DNA from: Brachionus manjavacas
Taxonomy: Eukaryota; Rotifera; Eurotatoria; Ploima; Brachionidae
Reading direction: 5' to 3'
Assembly: GCA_019054805.1 (NCBI GenBank)
Contig: JAHQIY010000002.1
Span: 3,906,001-3,970,000, forward strand
Length of the DNA: 64,000 nucleotides
Part shown: positions 31,648 to 41,771 of the stretch, one piece after another
Position numbering within the stretch: position 1 is the first letter of the stretch
How the letters are laid out: every line of letters begins with the position of its first letter
Position numbers and translations under genes: made by a program
The notes under the pieces: generated by a model
Seen by the model: the letters and a program-made list of their open reading frames with translations, nothing else
Databases searched by the model: none
What the model was told of the DNA's origin: nothing

Positions 31648-33520
31648 TATTTTATTTTATTTATTTGTTAGTCTGTACCGAGCTAATACCCCTTTAGAAT
31701 AAAATTATAAAAAAAATAAAAGAAAAAAAGGATAAATGAGTATAAATAATGAAAAGAAAATTAAAAACGATAAGTTGAAATAACTAGATGTTAGACATGT
31801 TTAAATATTTGATAGTTCAGGTAAAAAAGAAGAAATTGTTTGGTAGAAATCACACAATGAAGTTGGATATTCGATAAATCTTGATTCAAAACCTTCTCTA
31901 TATTCTTCCATCAGTCTGACGACCAATGGAACAGAATGACTCAATCCTGCCATGACATATCTCTCACTTAATTCAAAAAGTCGATTTGAGACTCTTAGTA
32001 GTTTAAGTTTATTGATAGACTCCTGGTGCATAAAATTGAAGGGGGTATCATATTTCAGATTCAAATTAAATAGAACTGCTGAATTGAATAACTTGTATTT
32101 TTTTGATATTAGTTTCTGAGAATAAATTTAAACAATCAAAGATTTGTGAAGAATACCTAATGTTTTTGGTTTTAGACCCCATTTTCTATTTGAGAGATAT
32201 TTTATTAAGCTAATTGAAATTGAAATTTTCATTTTCAATTTGAAAAGCCATCTTTCAATTTCTTTTAGGTACTTATTTCTCAGGTTTTCAAGATTTCCTA
32301 TTTTTTAGAAAATAAAAAAGTAGCCAAATCATCTGCAAAAAGAAGAGAATACTGGCAGTTTATTTTATTTCTTTTTGGTATGTTATTTATAAAAATGCTA
32401 AAAAGAAGTGGACTAATTACTGACCCTTCTGGAACTCCTGGTGTAATAGTAGCGGTATTGATCACTTAGATGACCATTTATATTTACTCTAAAAGATCTT
32501 AAATACAGAAACGATCTTATCCAATAAATAAGATAAGATGTATATTCTTAATAGCTCGTAAATTAGTTCATCGTGCCAAACTCTATCAAAAGCTTTAGAA
32601 ATGTCAAAATATAAATAACAGACTTTTTTCTTTTCATTAAAAGACTCTACAGCTTTTTGAATAAGAAAATAAAGACTATCTGCAATGCGTCTTTGTTTCC
32701 TAAATCCTGATTGCTCATGAATGAGTAGTTTATTCTTCTTAAAGAAATTGTATATTCTAGTGTAAATAAAACGATCAAGTAATTTGCCAAGGCAACTTGT
32801 CATACTAATTGGACGATGGTTATTAAGATGTTTAAAACTTTTGAGAAAATGGAGGAGTATACTTTTTGACCAGCATGAATGATCTATTTTGAGATTTGTT
32901 CATTTAGCTCGTCAATAATTTTCGTATAACTATTATGCAGTCTTGAAGACTTAAGTAAATCTTTGAAGAGTCCTCAATTGGCTTTTTTAAATTAAAATTA
33001 AAATTGGAACAATTAACTGTATAGAATGCTCAATTGAAATAAATGCTTGAATAGGAAACTATCGCTCAACATATCATCTATCAGAACCTTTAAGTCAACA
33101 ACTCTATCTGAGAGTGAGGGTGGTTTTAAAAAAATCTTGGACTTCATAATATTCTCTCTTAAATCTATTATATTTTGGTGTTTTTATCATTAATCAATGA
33201 GAGGTTGAGCTTAGTAAAAAATTTTTCTAAGATAAGGCTTTTCTTAGGAATAAGTGAAAAGAGTGACTTTAAATCAAAGGAACCAATTGAGTCATTAAAC
33301 AAAAAACTTTATCCGATTGTTTTCTAAAAATCTGATTTCAATCATCTCAAATATTGGTGTTTGTTATATTTTTTACCAATGACCACTCCAATGAAATAGC
33401 TTCATCATAACTATCGACAAATATTGAATACTTGTCATTCAGAACCGAAAATTCTGACATTAATTTACAAAATTTTTCATTTATCTCTCAAAATTTCAGA
33501 AAAAAAGTTTAAATGACCAG
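31648..33520 (-). mobile_element. LINE (family A), 5'-truncated and degenerate copy
   Basis: A minus-strand non-LTR retrotransposon copy of the same family as at 50.4-52.2 kb. Its 3' end (31648-31690) has the CTGTACCGAGCT signature (reverse orientation) and an ATAAAT-type tail. Coding remnants include the C-terminal part at 31801-32064 (NRLFELSERYVMAGLSHSVP, then FESRFIEYPT). The reverse-transcriptase fingers/palm are at 32489-32830: HRPISMTSCLGKLLDRF, GFRKQRRIADSLYFLIQKAV and CYLYFDISKAFDRVWHDEL. Further upstream to about 33500 are endonuclease-RT linker remnants such as DEAISLEWSLVKNIT and LFSLIPKKSL. The region between the palm and the C-terminus is partly deleted and the frame is broken several times. 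It resembles the Jockey/CR1 superfamily; the exact clade needs a tree. Confidence 0.85.
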
Positions 33521-33569
33521 ACACTCAAACTCAAATATTTTATACAGCGGTTCTAATAAAATCATAAAG

Positions 33570-33645
33570 CCGATCAAGGCGTCCGGCCCAGTCGGCCGAT
33601 GTGTCCAGCCTTGTCGGCCGACATTGTCAGCCCTTGTAGGCCATA
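33570..33645. other. GC-rich patch with GTCGGCC palindromes
   Basis: A 75-base island of much higher GC than anything nearby, just 5' of the LINE remnant. It contains repeated GTCGGCC words, including the perfect palindrome GTCGGCCGAC, and GGCCCAGTCGGCC. Repetition of the pattern CCAGCCTTGTCGGCC / CAGCCCTTGTAGGCC suggests three or four decayed units of ~22 bases. No coding sense is seen. Confidence 0.6.
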
Positions 33646-35454
33646 TTTTATTTTAATAATACATAAATTTCTATACAGTAACAAATACATAAATTTCAGT
33701 ATTTTATTTTACTTTAAAATTGTAGACAAATTTTAATCTGAAGCTTTTTAAAAAAAATAATTTTTTATAGTCAAGTTAATCCAGACTTAGTTATAGTTTT
33801 TCGGATAAACTTGACTAAATTTCAAAAAAAAGAAATTACGAAAAATTTGGAATTAAACTAGTCTACTATAGCGATTAGTAATTTCATTAATAGGAGTTGG
33901 CGTTATGCGAAAATGATCATAGTTGAACCCAACAAAAATGATACTAGATCAATCATGTTTCCGATAATAATTTTTTCCAGTAGATTATGATGCATTAGGC
34001 GCGAAATAATCCAGATGATGATCTAAGCCTTGATCGATCAAAATAATCAAATACTTAAAAGCAACAAAAATTATTTTTTTTAATTAACTTGAACATCGAA
34101 TATAATTATTTAATGATAAAAAAGAATTAATGCATAATTTTTTTAATAAATGAAAACAGTTTTCAGAAAAAAAAATAAAAAATAATAATTAGAAAAAAAA
34201 TTTTTAAATTCGAAGATTATGCTTTGATTCTATTTTTTTTAGTATCCATTAAATTGGACTTAAATATTTCAAAGCATGGATAGACAATGAGATCAAACTT
34301 TTAAAAAAACATTTTCCTTTCTGTACTTTTTTTCTTTCTCAGAATATTATTTTATTAGGCCCTGTTCCTTTTTGTAATTTCTGTACTTTTTATACTTTTT
34401 CATAATTTTAATTTATTTGACACTGTTCCTTTGTACTTTTTGTAATAAATGGTAATTTTAATCATTATATTAAAGACTTCGAGCCCTAGTTTAGGGATTT
34501 GGGTATGCTGGAGGTAAGAAAAATATTAGTTAAAGTTAAAATTGATATTTAAAATATTGATTAATTAAATTTTTTATTAATTACCATTAAGAAAAAAAAC
34601 GACAAAAAGTACAATTTTTAATAATCTTTTGTTTTTTTTCCTTGATCGAAACATTTTAGAATATGCTTCATTAACTTTTACATTTGTGCATAATATTGGC
34701 ATGAAATTTTTTTAACTACACCAAAGTTATACTTGCTGCCTCATACATTCTTAAAGGCTTATACTAAAAAAACATATTTACTTTATCCATTTCTATTCTT
34801 TGAATGATAACATGGCATTATTATCACCATGATTGTGGAATTCCTTCATTACTATTAGGATCCTATCTTCAATCACTCGCAAATAAAGATCTGTTAGTTT
34901 TTAGAAATAAGTTAAATTAATGGTTTAAAAAAAATTTCGCCAACCTCGAATAAAAAATTTAAAAGGAAAATTATCAAGATAATTTTTAAAGATTATTTCA
35001 AGCAAATTTTTATTTAGTCATTAATAATAATGCTAAATGTTCTGATTTTCAATCTACAGATAAAATAAAAAATTTCTTATTTTTGAAATTGTTCATACTA
35101 ACTAATGATTCGATATTCTTCATATTAATTTTAAATAAGTTTTTTATTTTAAATATCTCTATCAATTATTAAATAGTATAAATTGTTCTTAGAAGTTATT
35201 AAAGATAATAAACAAAAAAATCATGATTAAAAAAGGTCAAAATTTTAAAAATTAAAAAAATTATTTATTATCACCTTAGAGACAAATTTTATATTCAAAA
35301 ATCATTAAAGAGCTTTTGCACTTACAGTTGGTGTTTACAAACAAAACATTTCTTTTTTTATATATTCAAATTTTTTTTTTAATTTTTTTGGATTATTTTT
35401 GAACAAATGGCCAAGTCTCTTAAAAAAAGCAAAATTAAGTAAATTTTATCACTT
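33646..35454. other. non-coding interval
   Basis: AT-rich. Words such as CTGTTCCTTT and TGTACTTTTT recur at 34320-34445, suggesting a small degenerate local duplication. No gene found. Confidence 0.5.
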
Positions 35455-35607
35455 CATATGACAAGTTTTTTTTTCTATTTAACTATTTTGAGATTTTGAA
35501 ATTACATTGTTTCATTAAAACCCAATACTTAAGCATGTTTAAAATTTGAAATATAAATACGCAATTATTTTTAGAAATGTAAAATAGAAAAAAAAACTTG
35601 CCATATG
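35455..35607. mobile_element. MITE family M, copy 1
   Basis: A 153-base element matching 54366-54514 along its length. Its inverted ends are ACAAGTTTTTTTTTCTATTT at the left, and the complement of GGCAAGTTTTTTTTTCTATT at the right. CATATG flanks both ends and could be part of the repeat or a target duplication. The interior includes TTTTGAAATTACATTGTTTC and AAGCATGTTTAAAATTTGAA, shared with copy 2. There is no coding capacity, and the autonomous partner is not identified. Confidence 0.82.
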
Positions 35608-35692
35608 ATCATTTGTCTTTTTCACAAAAATATTTGAGAAAAAAATTGCAAAATAAATTTAAATGAATAAACTTCTATATATATTATATATT

Positions 35693-36004
35693 TTATATTA
35701 ATAATTATAATAATAATAATAATTTTCCCTTTTCTATCCTAGTGGGTAATGTAAAGGCGCTCATCTCCTTTTCTTGTAACTTTTTGAGCAATGCCTCCGA
35801 TCTGACACTGAGGCTCCTGCATCGATTTGATCATCTACACCGCAATTATTACCAAGTCGAAACTGGCCCCCCTATTTTTACGATGAAAGAGGTTTAAACA
35901 TTCGCCCATTGTGCAGTGATGTTTTGAAGATTTCTCACCCTCAGAGGGTTTTGAACGCTTGATCCTCTGCTTGCATGGCTAACACACAAATCATTCGGCT
36001 ATTT
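35693..36004 (-). mobile_element. tRNA-derived SINE, copy 1
   Basis: Minus-strand element of about 305 bases. The head, complementary to ~35935-36004, is tRNA-like: AGCCGAATGATTTGTGTG (A-box region), then GCAAGCAGAGGATCAAG, then GCGTTCAAAACCCTCTG (B-box-like, with a T-stem). A ~190-base body shared with copy 2 follows, with the words TTGGTAATA.TTGCGG, GATCAAATCGATGCAGGA, GTGTCAGATCGGA and TAGGATAGAAAAGG. It ends in an ATT-repeat tail at 35693-35725. ATATTATATATT occurs at both 35681-35692 and 36005-36016, exactly flanking the element, as a 12-base target duplication. The local sequence is AT-rich, so the duplication needs checking. Confidence 0.8.
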
Positions 36005-36016
36005 ATATTATATATT

Positions 36017-37671
36017 ACTATGATTTAATTCAAAAAACTATCTCATTTCTTGGTAGTTATGAAAAAGATATTTTGCCTCGAGAATTCTTAATAAAAAAAA
36101 AATTAAGTATTTGAAAATTTCGAATTATCATGTTATTTCATTTAGATCAAAACACAATTATAGTTTGATTACTTTAAAAAAAATTCTTGTTAAAATTGAA
36201 TAATTTTTAGATTAATTGACATTTTAAAATTTTTCATAAAATAATCCACTCTAAATTTGTTTTCGAATTTAGAATGTATTTCGATTCTAATTGAAAAAAT
36301 TGAATATGAGATGATTTAAGTTTCAACGATTTTACACAATAGTTTAATGTTTCCTGAATCAAAATTTTTTAATATAAGAAAAGCTTTCGAAAATGAATTA
36401 ATTAATCAATTTAGCGAAAATGTTTATATCAATTAAAAAATGACATCACTAAAATAACAGGATAAGAATAGAAGTTTGACAATTTTATATTTATAAAACG
36501 AATCAGTTATAAATTTTAATATGGTTATTTTATATTTAATAGAAAATAATAATTTTTAATTTTCAATTGAAAATATAATTGAATCCTGCTTGAAGAATAG
36601 AAAAAAAATATCAGTTCAATAAAAGAACTACGTTATAAATTATAGTATAAAAAGGCTTGATTTCTTGCTTTAATCCTATTGAAATATTTGATTTGTGTTT
36701 GTTAAATAAAAACATTTTATTGATGATTTTAGAAATATGGCTGATTGTTAAATTTGTTTAATATAGGATGGAATACTATTTTACTTTTATGTAGATTATT
36801 TTTAAAATTTATATCATTACCAGAATAAGTGTAAATTCAAATAATCAGATAAATATGTTGAATATCAAATTTTATTTTTAAAATTTAAATTAACTTAAGC
36901 AGAAAAAAATTATTGACAAGAAGAAATAATAGATTTTTTATTTTTCTCTGATAAAAAAAATCCAAAAATTAAAAAATATCCTGAATTTGCTATAATTTTT
37001 TTTTTTTAAACCTAAAATACAGTTTTTTAAAATTACCTTTTTTAACGTGAAATATGGTAAAATATCGTCAATTTACTATATTTTACGTAAATAAATGTTG
37101 ATTTATCGTATCATAGCAGAACTATAGTTCAATCATATTAAATATAAACAAAAAACATCATTTAAAATACACTTTATTACGAAAAACATAAATAAAATTA
37201 AATTAATTTAATATTAAAAATAAAAACGTTCAAGAATAATATGCAAAGCTTAGAATATAAATTCATTAAAAACCTAAAAAGAAAGAAAGAATGCCAAAAG
37301 AAATTTAAATTTTTCATCCAAAATTGACCAAAACCAAATTTAAATAAAATGACTCAATCTTTCCAGCACATACAATAATAAATGTCACTGGACTCGGAAA
37401 GGCAATTTAAGAATTGAGCAATTTTTATTTTGTTAAAGTCTCTTTGTCTAATTCAAAATAATTAGATTCAATTTTGATAAATTATGATTGTGAATTTTGA
37501 ACAACTTGAGTCTTTTTGATGTTTTTAAAATAAAAACTTAATTTATTTAACAATTTTGATCAAATTAAAAAATAATTTTCTCCTTTATTTTATTTGATCA
37601 ACCAGGGAGGATAGATTAATTATGTGTCAATTTTGAGATTTGTAATTAATTGAGCAATAAAAATAATCCTT
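36017..37671. other. non-coding interval between the two SINE copies
   Basis: AT-rich sequence with no gene or shared repeat that I can support. Confidence 0.5.
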
Positions 37672-37986
37672 AGATAATAATAATTATCAATAATCAAAAT
37701 AATTGTTCCTTTTCTATCCTAGCAGATAATAAGGAGGACGCTTATCTCTTTTTTCAGTACCTTTTTTGAGCAACTGAGCCGATCTGACACATCGGTTCCT
37801 GCATCGAGTTGATTATCTGCACCGCAACTATTACCAAGTCGAAACGGCGTCTATTTTTTAATGAAAGCTGTTTAAACACGGATCCAATACTGCAGAGATA
37901 TTTTCAAGATTTTTTCCACCTTAGCGAGGTTCGATCCTCTGCTTGTAAGACTTACACACAAACCATTCCGCTAAACGAGCTCATTA
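37672..37986 (-). mobile_element. tRNA-derived SINE, copy 2
   Basis: Same orientation and structure as copy 1, with the two diverged by substitutions and small indels. The head complementary to ~37920-37985 reads GTTTAGCGGAATGGTTTGTG (A box), then CTTACAAGCAGAGGATCG, then AACCTCGC. The B-box/T-arm has drifted differently from copy 1; together the two copies imply an ancestral GAGGGTTCGAACCCTC arm. The body includes CAACTCGATGCAGGAACCG, TGTCAGATCGGCTCAG and TAGGATAGAAAAGGAAC. The AT-rich tail is at 37672-37705, with TAATAATTAT on both flanks as a possible target duplication. An open frame through it on the + strand is accidental. Confidence 0.8.
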
Positions 37987-37989
37987 ATA

Positions 37990-39258
37990 ATTATTAACAG
38001 CATTTAATTTATCATTGCACTTATAATGTTATTTGGAAGTTATTATATAATATTATAAATTTGTCATCAATAATTGTAAAATGGCCATTTCTTATAATGA
38101 ATGAATTGACAAAAAGCAATTACTTTGTATCATAATTAAGTGAATTTTACATTAAAAAGAAAATAAAACAAATTAACATATTTATTTATTTTTTTTTTAA
38201 ATAATTTGAAGATGCTTCCAAAGTTCGTCCGAATGGCTTTTCTTTAAAAAAAAATTATTGAAATAAATCTATTAAATAAGAGAGAATAATAAAAAAACTA
38301 ATGATATACATAATTAATAATTTAAAAAGAAAAAACAGAAATTATATATTATTTAGTAAATTTGCATTTAAATGGTCACTGACAAACTATTAAATTACCA
38401 GTAAAAATTTTAAACATGCTAATTTTAATAATTTTTGTTGTTTAAAATGAAAATCATTAAATAAAAAGACATGAGAAAGTAAGTTTTTAAAAGAAAAAGA
38501 CATAATTAGAGAAAAAAATGAAATTTTTAATCTTTATTGAATTAAATGCATTGATTGAAATGGAAGCTATTCAATGAAGTTGACTCTTCATTTTTGTTTA
38601 TTTTATTATTTGTTCTCAAAAATTTTTCCTTAAATTTAATCTTTCATAAATCTTAGAAAATTTTTGACAAACTATAGACTTTTATCTTTATTTTATTGTC
38701 AAAAAAAATTTAAAACTATTTTGCTCTTGACTTTCCGAAAGAAAATGATGAAATCCACAAGCATTGCAGTGGCATTCCAAGAATTCTATTAGGCTTATTT
38801 AGTTTCAAATTTGATCATTTATCAAATACACAGCAAAAATTGAATTCTGGTAAATTATTTTATTCTTAAAATTTATTGCTAAACTTAATTTATAAGAAAT
38901 AAAATAATGAAAAATAATGAAAAAGAAAGTTTTAGTTATTTGAACATATAATAAAAAATTAATAGAATAGGTAACTAATTGTTTAGAAAATATTTTTTTC
39001 TAAGCAATTAGTTACCTAGTTTGATATATTTTTAATGAATAAATTATTTATAAAATATTAAGATGATTTTTTTTATGGTAATATGATCAATTCATTTAAA
39101 TAAGACAGAATTTTGAAATTTCTAAAATTAAAGATAAGCAATGATCACATTGGAAAAGAATAAAATTTTTTCGAAAAATCATTTAAATTTTAATCAATTA
39201 AATTTTTAATTTAATTTAAAGCAAAACAGATAAGAGTTTTAATTTTGTTTCAAAATTT
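37990..39258. other. non-coding interval with a small hairpin
   Basis: No gene. A stem-loop lies at 38969-39017, where AGGTAACTAATTGTTTAGAA pairs with TTCTAAGCAATTAGTTACCT (one or two mismatches) across a loop of about 9 bases. It may be a MITE tip or a structured RNA. No second copy is seen. Confidence 0.55.
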
Positions 39259-39261
39259 TAA

Positions 39262-41536
39262 ATTTTTTATTTTTTAATTTCAAATATTTTTTAGTGCTTT
39301 ATAAATAAAAATTCCTTTTTGTTAAAATTACAGTATAATTTAAAATGTGAAAATTTAAAGTGAATAAATTGTTTAAACATAATCCATAAAAATAGAATTA
39401 TCTCACACAAATTAAGCCAAGTGCGCATCCTACACTTGAATGGAACAAAATAAAACAAAACAAAAAGACAAAAAAAGCCGCAAAACATCCAGAGACGTAT
39501 TTTGAGGGCGTATTTTTACAGGAAATGTTTTTCGTAAACTACACGGACTAAAAAAGCTTAGGACTGAAAATTTCTGAGCAGTTCGTGCAGAGACTGGGGC
39601 GCCTGTAAATTCACTGTGTATGACGGTATGTTTGGTAACAAGGACTTGGGCTCTACTGTTTCTTGTTTGACTTCAACAGGACTTTTGGGCATGTAATTAC
39701 TATTAATACTATTGGAAAAAGAAGAAGTGCCACTAGTTGAAATCGGTTTTTGTAATTTTCTCTTGTAGTCTTCAAAAGTTAATTTGGCACTTTGACCAGA
39801 GCTCGAGTCAAAATTCGATTGATTCAGAGTGAGCAAAGTATTTTTCAAATCTTTGGGCAATTGGATATCAGGCAAAGAGGAAAGAAGCGATTGATCCTTA
39901 ATTGGCCTACTTAAAAGATCAATTTTATTCTCTTGACTCGGTACTGGTACTGACACTGGCACAGGTAATGGTACTACTAGTGGTTGTGGCTGTGGTTGTG
40001 ATGATGCTGGAAGTGATTGAGATGGCGGCGGAGAGGACGATTGCTGTGAATTGCGTGCAGCAAGTCGAGGATCCACTCTTGTCACTTTGGCTACAAGACC
40101 ACTAGGCGTTGTTTGACTTGTGTTGGCAACATGACCATTTGGCACGCTCATCGAATTGTTAGTTGTTTGAACTGGCGATAGTGATTGTATGAGTTGTTTG
40201 GACTCGGCATAAACAGGAGACATTTCGTTTGCCATTTCTAGTTTTTGATTTTGTTGCTGAATTTTCAAGTGGTAATTGGCCAAATTTTGACAATTCGATC
40301 TGTTCGAATAGTGCTTGACTCTCGGGTCACATTCTTGTTCTTGGTCAAAAGTGTTGTCTCTGGGCGGATTGTCCCACAAATCAGATGGTTCAACATTTAT
40401 TTCCAACAATTTCCACTCAAACTCGCCACAATTGCCCTCAATTTCTTCACATTCACTGTCTCTTACGTCATCAATGTGCAGATCCCATCTTTCATCTTCA
40501 TCAATTCTATCTTCATCGTAGCTCTTGTCTGGCACAACAGGCTCTGCTTTTTTTTCATCTAAACTAGTCAGCAGAGACTTGAGTGCGTCCACACTCAATG
40601 TCTTGGCCAATTCACTATTGTCCGTATTTACAAGTTTTACCAACAGCTCGGCCATAACTGCCTGCTTTGAACTGTCAATGGACGACAAATTGTTCATTAT
40701 TTTATCAATGAGCTCTTTTTTGAGTCGATCGAACTCGCCTAAAACACTCAATGCACTCAAAGCCCTCAGATCAACATCACCAGACTGCTGGCTCAGTTCT
40801 CTTTCGTCAACATCATCAGTGTTCAATGGCAGATTCATCAGCGGCATAGGCTCCGGTGTTGGCAAGAGAGCCGAGCTTGGCGTGGCCAACAGGGACGGCT
40901 TTATCACTGGTTCGTGAGCTATTTCCACCAAATACTTTTCGAACGACTCTCTCAATTGGGCATTTGTAATCGGCTCATGCGAAAATCGACACTTTTCGCC
41001 CTGAGTACATTGTCCTCTGTAGAAAAACTTGCACGGAAAATCGGAATGCATGAAAAAACACTTGTCCATTTTGGAGCAATAGCCATTCGCATAAAACTTG
41101 CACAATTCCATTTTTTTTGGCGCCTGATGACTAAACGGACATTTGTCGCCTTTTTGACACCGACCGGCCAGAAAAAATTGACACGGTATCTTTTCTCGTT
41201 TTTCCTTTAGCTCTTGTTGTCGTTCAGCGTCTTTTTTTTGTCGCTCTTTTTGAGCTTCGGCATATTTTCGCTTTTTCTCAATTTTTTTCTCAATCGACTC
41301 AACTGTCACTGTCATCTCGGACTCCATGGGCTCTGCCAACAGAGTTTTTTTCTTTCCTTCCTGAAACTCCTGAGGCAAACTCAGCAATGGACCGGGTTTG
41401 CGTTGTGCTTTTGGTTTGCTATTTTCTTTTTCGGTTATTATCGGGTTTAGAAAAGAGCCCGTCTCTTTATTAAATTGGCTTTGTTTGAATAGATCAAATA
41501 GGGACATTGGTGCACTGGCTGGTTCACTTTTGACCT
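39262..41536 (-). repeat. inverted duplication arm 1 (near-identical to 56770-59042)
   Basis: This 2.27-kb block is almost base-for-base the reverse complement of 56770-59042, including most of the CCCH coding region and ~300 bases of 3' UTR. Identity stops abruptly at both ends: at GGTCAAAAGTGAACC inside the coding region, and at AAATTAAAAAA in the 3' flank. In translation, only one amino-acid difference (Asn to Ser in NSINSNYMPKS) was noticed over about 650 residues. One indel (8 versus 7 A) was noticed as well. Confidence 0.95.
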
Positions 41537-41771
41537 TAGGCCTCTCATCTTGATCCTGCACATGATCAAGTTTTTTTCTTTTATTATGTTGAGATTTTTG
41601 TCGATGCTTTCTTTTAGTCAAACTCGATTTTGAACCTGACGAGCGGTCAGACATCGCAGGGGATAGTGGTGACTTTTGACTATGTGTAGGACTTGGTTCA
41701 GTGTTTATTTTTAACTTAGAGTTTTCTTCTTGTTCGAAGTCATTTTCATCTATTTCTCCTTCTTCTAACAT
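39558..41771 (-). CDS. ZC3H4: ZC3H4/6/8-type CCCH zinc-finger protein, intact copy
   Basis: A single-exon minus-strand frame of 737 residues. The N-terminus is MLEEGEIDENDFE, the family's typical EEGEL/EEGEI start, followed by Ser-rich and basic segments (SLTKRKHRQKSQHNKRKK). Three CCCH fingers lie at ~196-270: PCQFFLAGRCQKGDKCPFSH, LCKFYANGYCSKMDKCFFMH and PCKFFYRGQCTQGEKCRFSH. EPITNAQLRESFEKYL follows, as in ZC3H4/ZC3H6 and Drosophila suppressor of sable. Before the fingers is a charged coiled coil (EAQKERQKKDAERQQ). The C-terminal part is acidic, then Gln/Pro-rich, with two DPR motifs (CDPRVKH, RVDPRLAAR) as in vertebrate ZC3H4. Family members work with WDR82 to terminate unproductive nuclear transcription. 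Upstream, a likely 5'-UTR acceptor (AATTAATCTAATTTTTAG) is conserved with the second copy. The symbol is by family resemblance; ZC3H6/8 are co-orthologues. Confidence 0.9.
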   Translation of the reverse strand: MLEEGEIDENDFEQEENSKLKINTEPSPTHSQKSPLSPAMSDRSSGSKSSLTKRKHRQKSQHNKRKKLDHVQDQDERPKVKSEPASAPMSLFDLFKQSQFNKETGSFLNPIITEKENSKPKAQRKPGPLLSLPQEFQEGKKKTLLAEPMESEMTVTVESIEKKIEKKRKYAEAQKERQKKDAERQQELKEKREKIPCQFFLAGRCQKGDKCPFSHQAPKKMELCKFYANGYCSKMDKCFFMHSDFPCKFFYRGQCTQGEKCRFSHEPITNAQLRESFEKYLVEIAHEPVIKPSLLATPSSALLPTPEPMPLMNLPLNTDDVDERELSQQSGDVDLRALSALSVLGEFDRLKKELIDKIMNNLSSIDSSKQAVMAELLVKLVNTDNSELAKTLSVDALKSLLTSLDEKKAEPVVPDKSYDEDRIDEDERWDLHIDDVRDSECEEIEGNCGEFEWKLLEINVEPSDLWDNPPRDNTFDQEQECDPRVKHYSNRSNCQNLANYHLKIQQQNQKLEMANEMSPVYAESKQLIQSLSPVQTTNNSMSVPNGHVANTSQTTPSGLVAKVTRVDPRLAARNSQQSSSPPPSQSLPASSQPQPQPLVVPLPVPVSVPVPSQENKIDLLSRPIKDQSLLSSLPDIQLPKDLKNTLLTLNQSNFDSSSGQSAKLTFEDYKRKLQKPISTSGTSSFSNSINSNYMPKSPVEVKQETVEPKSLLPNIPSYTVNLQAPQSLHELLRNFQS

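Noticed and set aside
35935-37985. Genuine tRNA genes at the two tRNA-like segments
   Set aside because: Acceptor stem and anticodon loop are not intact, the A and B boxes have drifted differently in each copy, and both are attached to a common SINE body and tail.
37809-37997. A 62-codon + strand frame
   Set aside because: It crosses the body and head of a SINE copy and its flank; not a gene.
39902-41450. Several + strand open frames opposite the first CCCH gene, all mirrored opposite the second copy
   Set aside because: They are antisense shadows of a long coding region and recur in both copies only because the DNA is identical.
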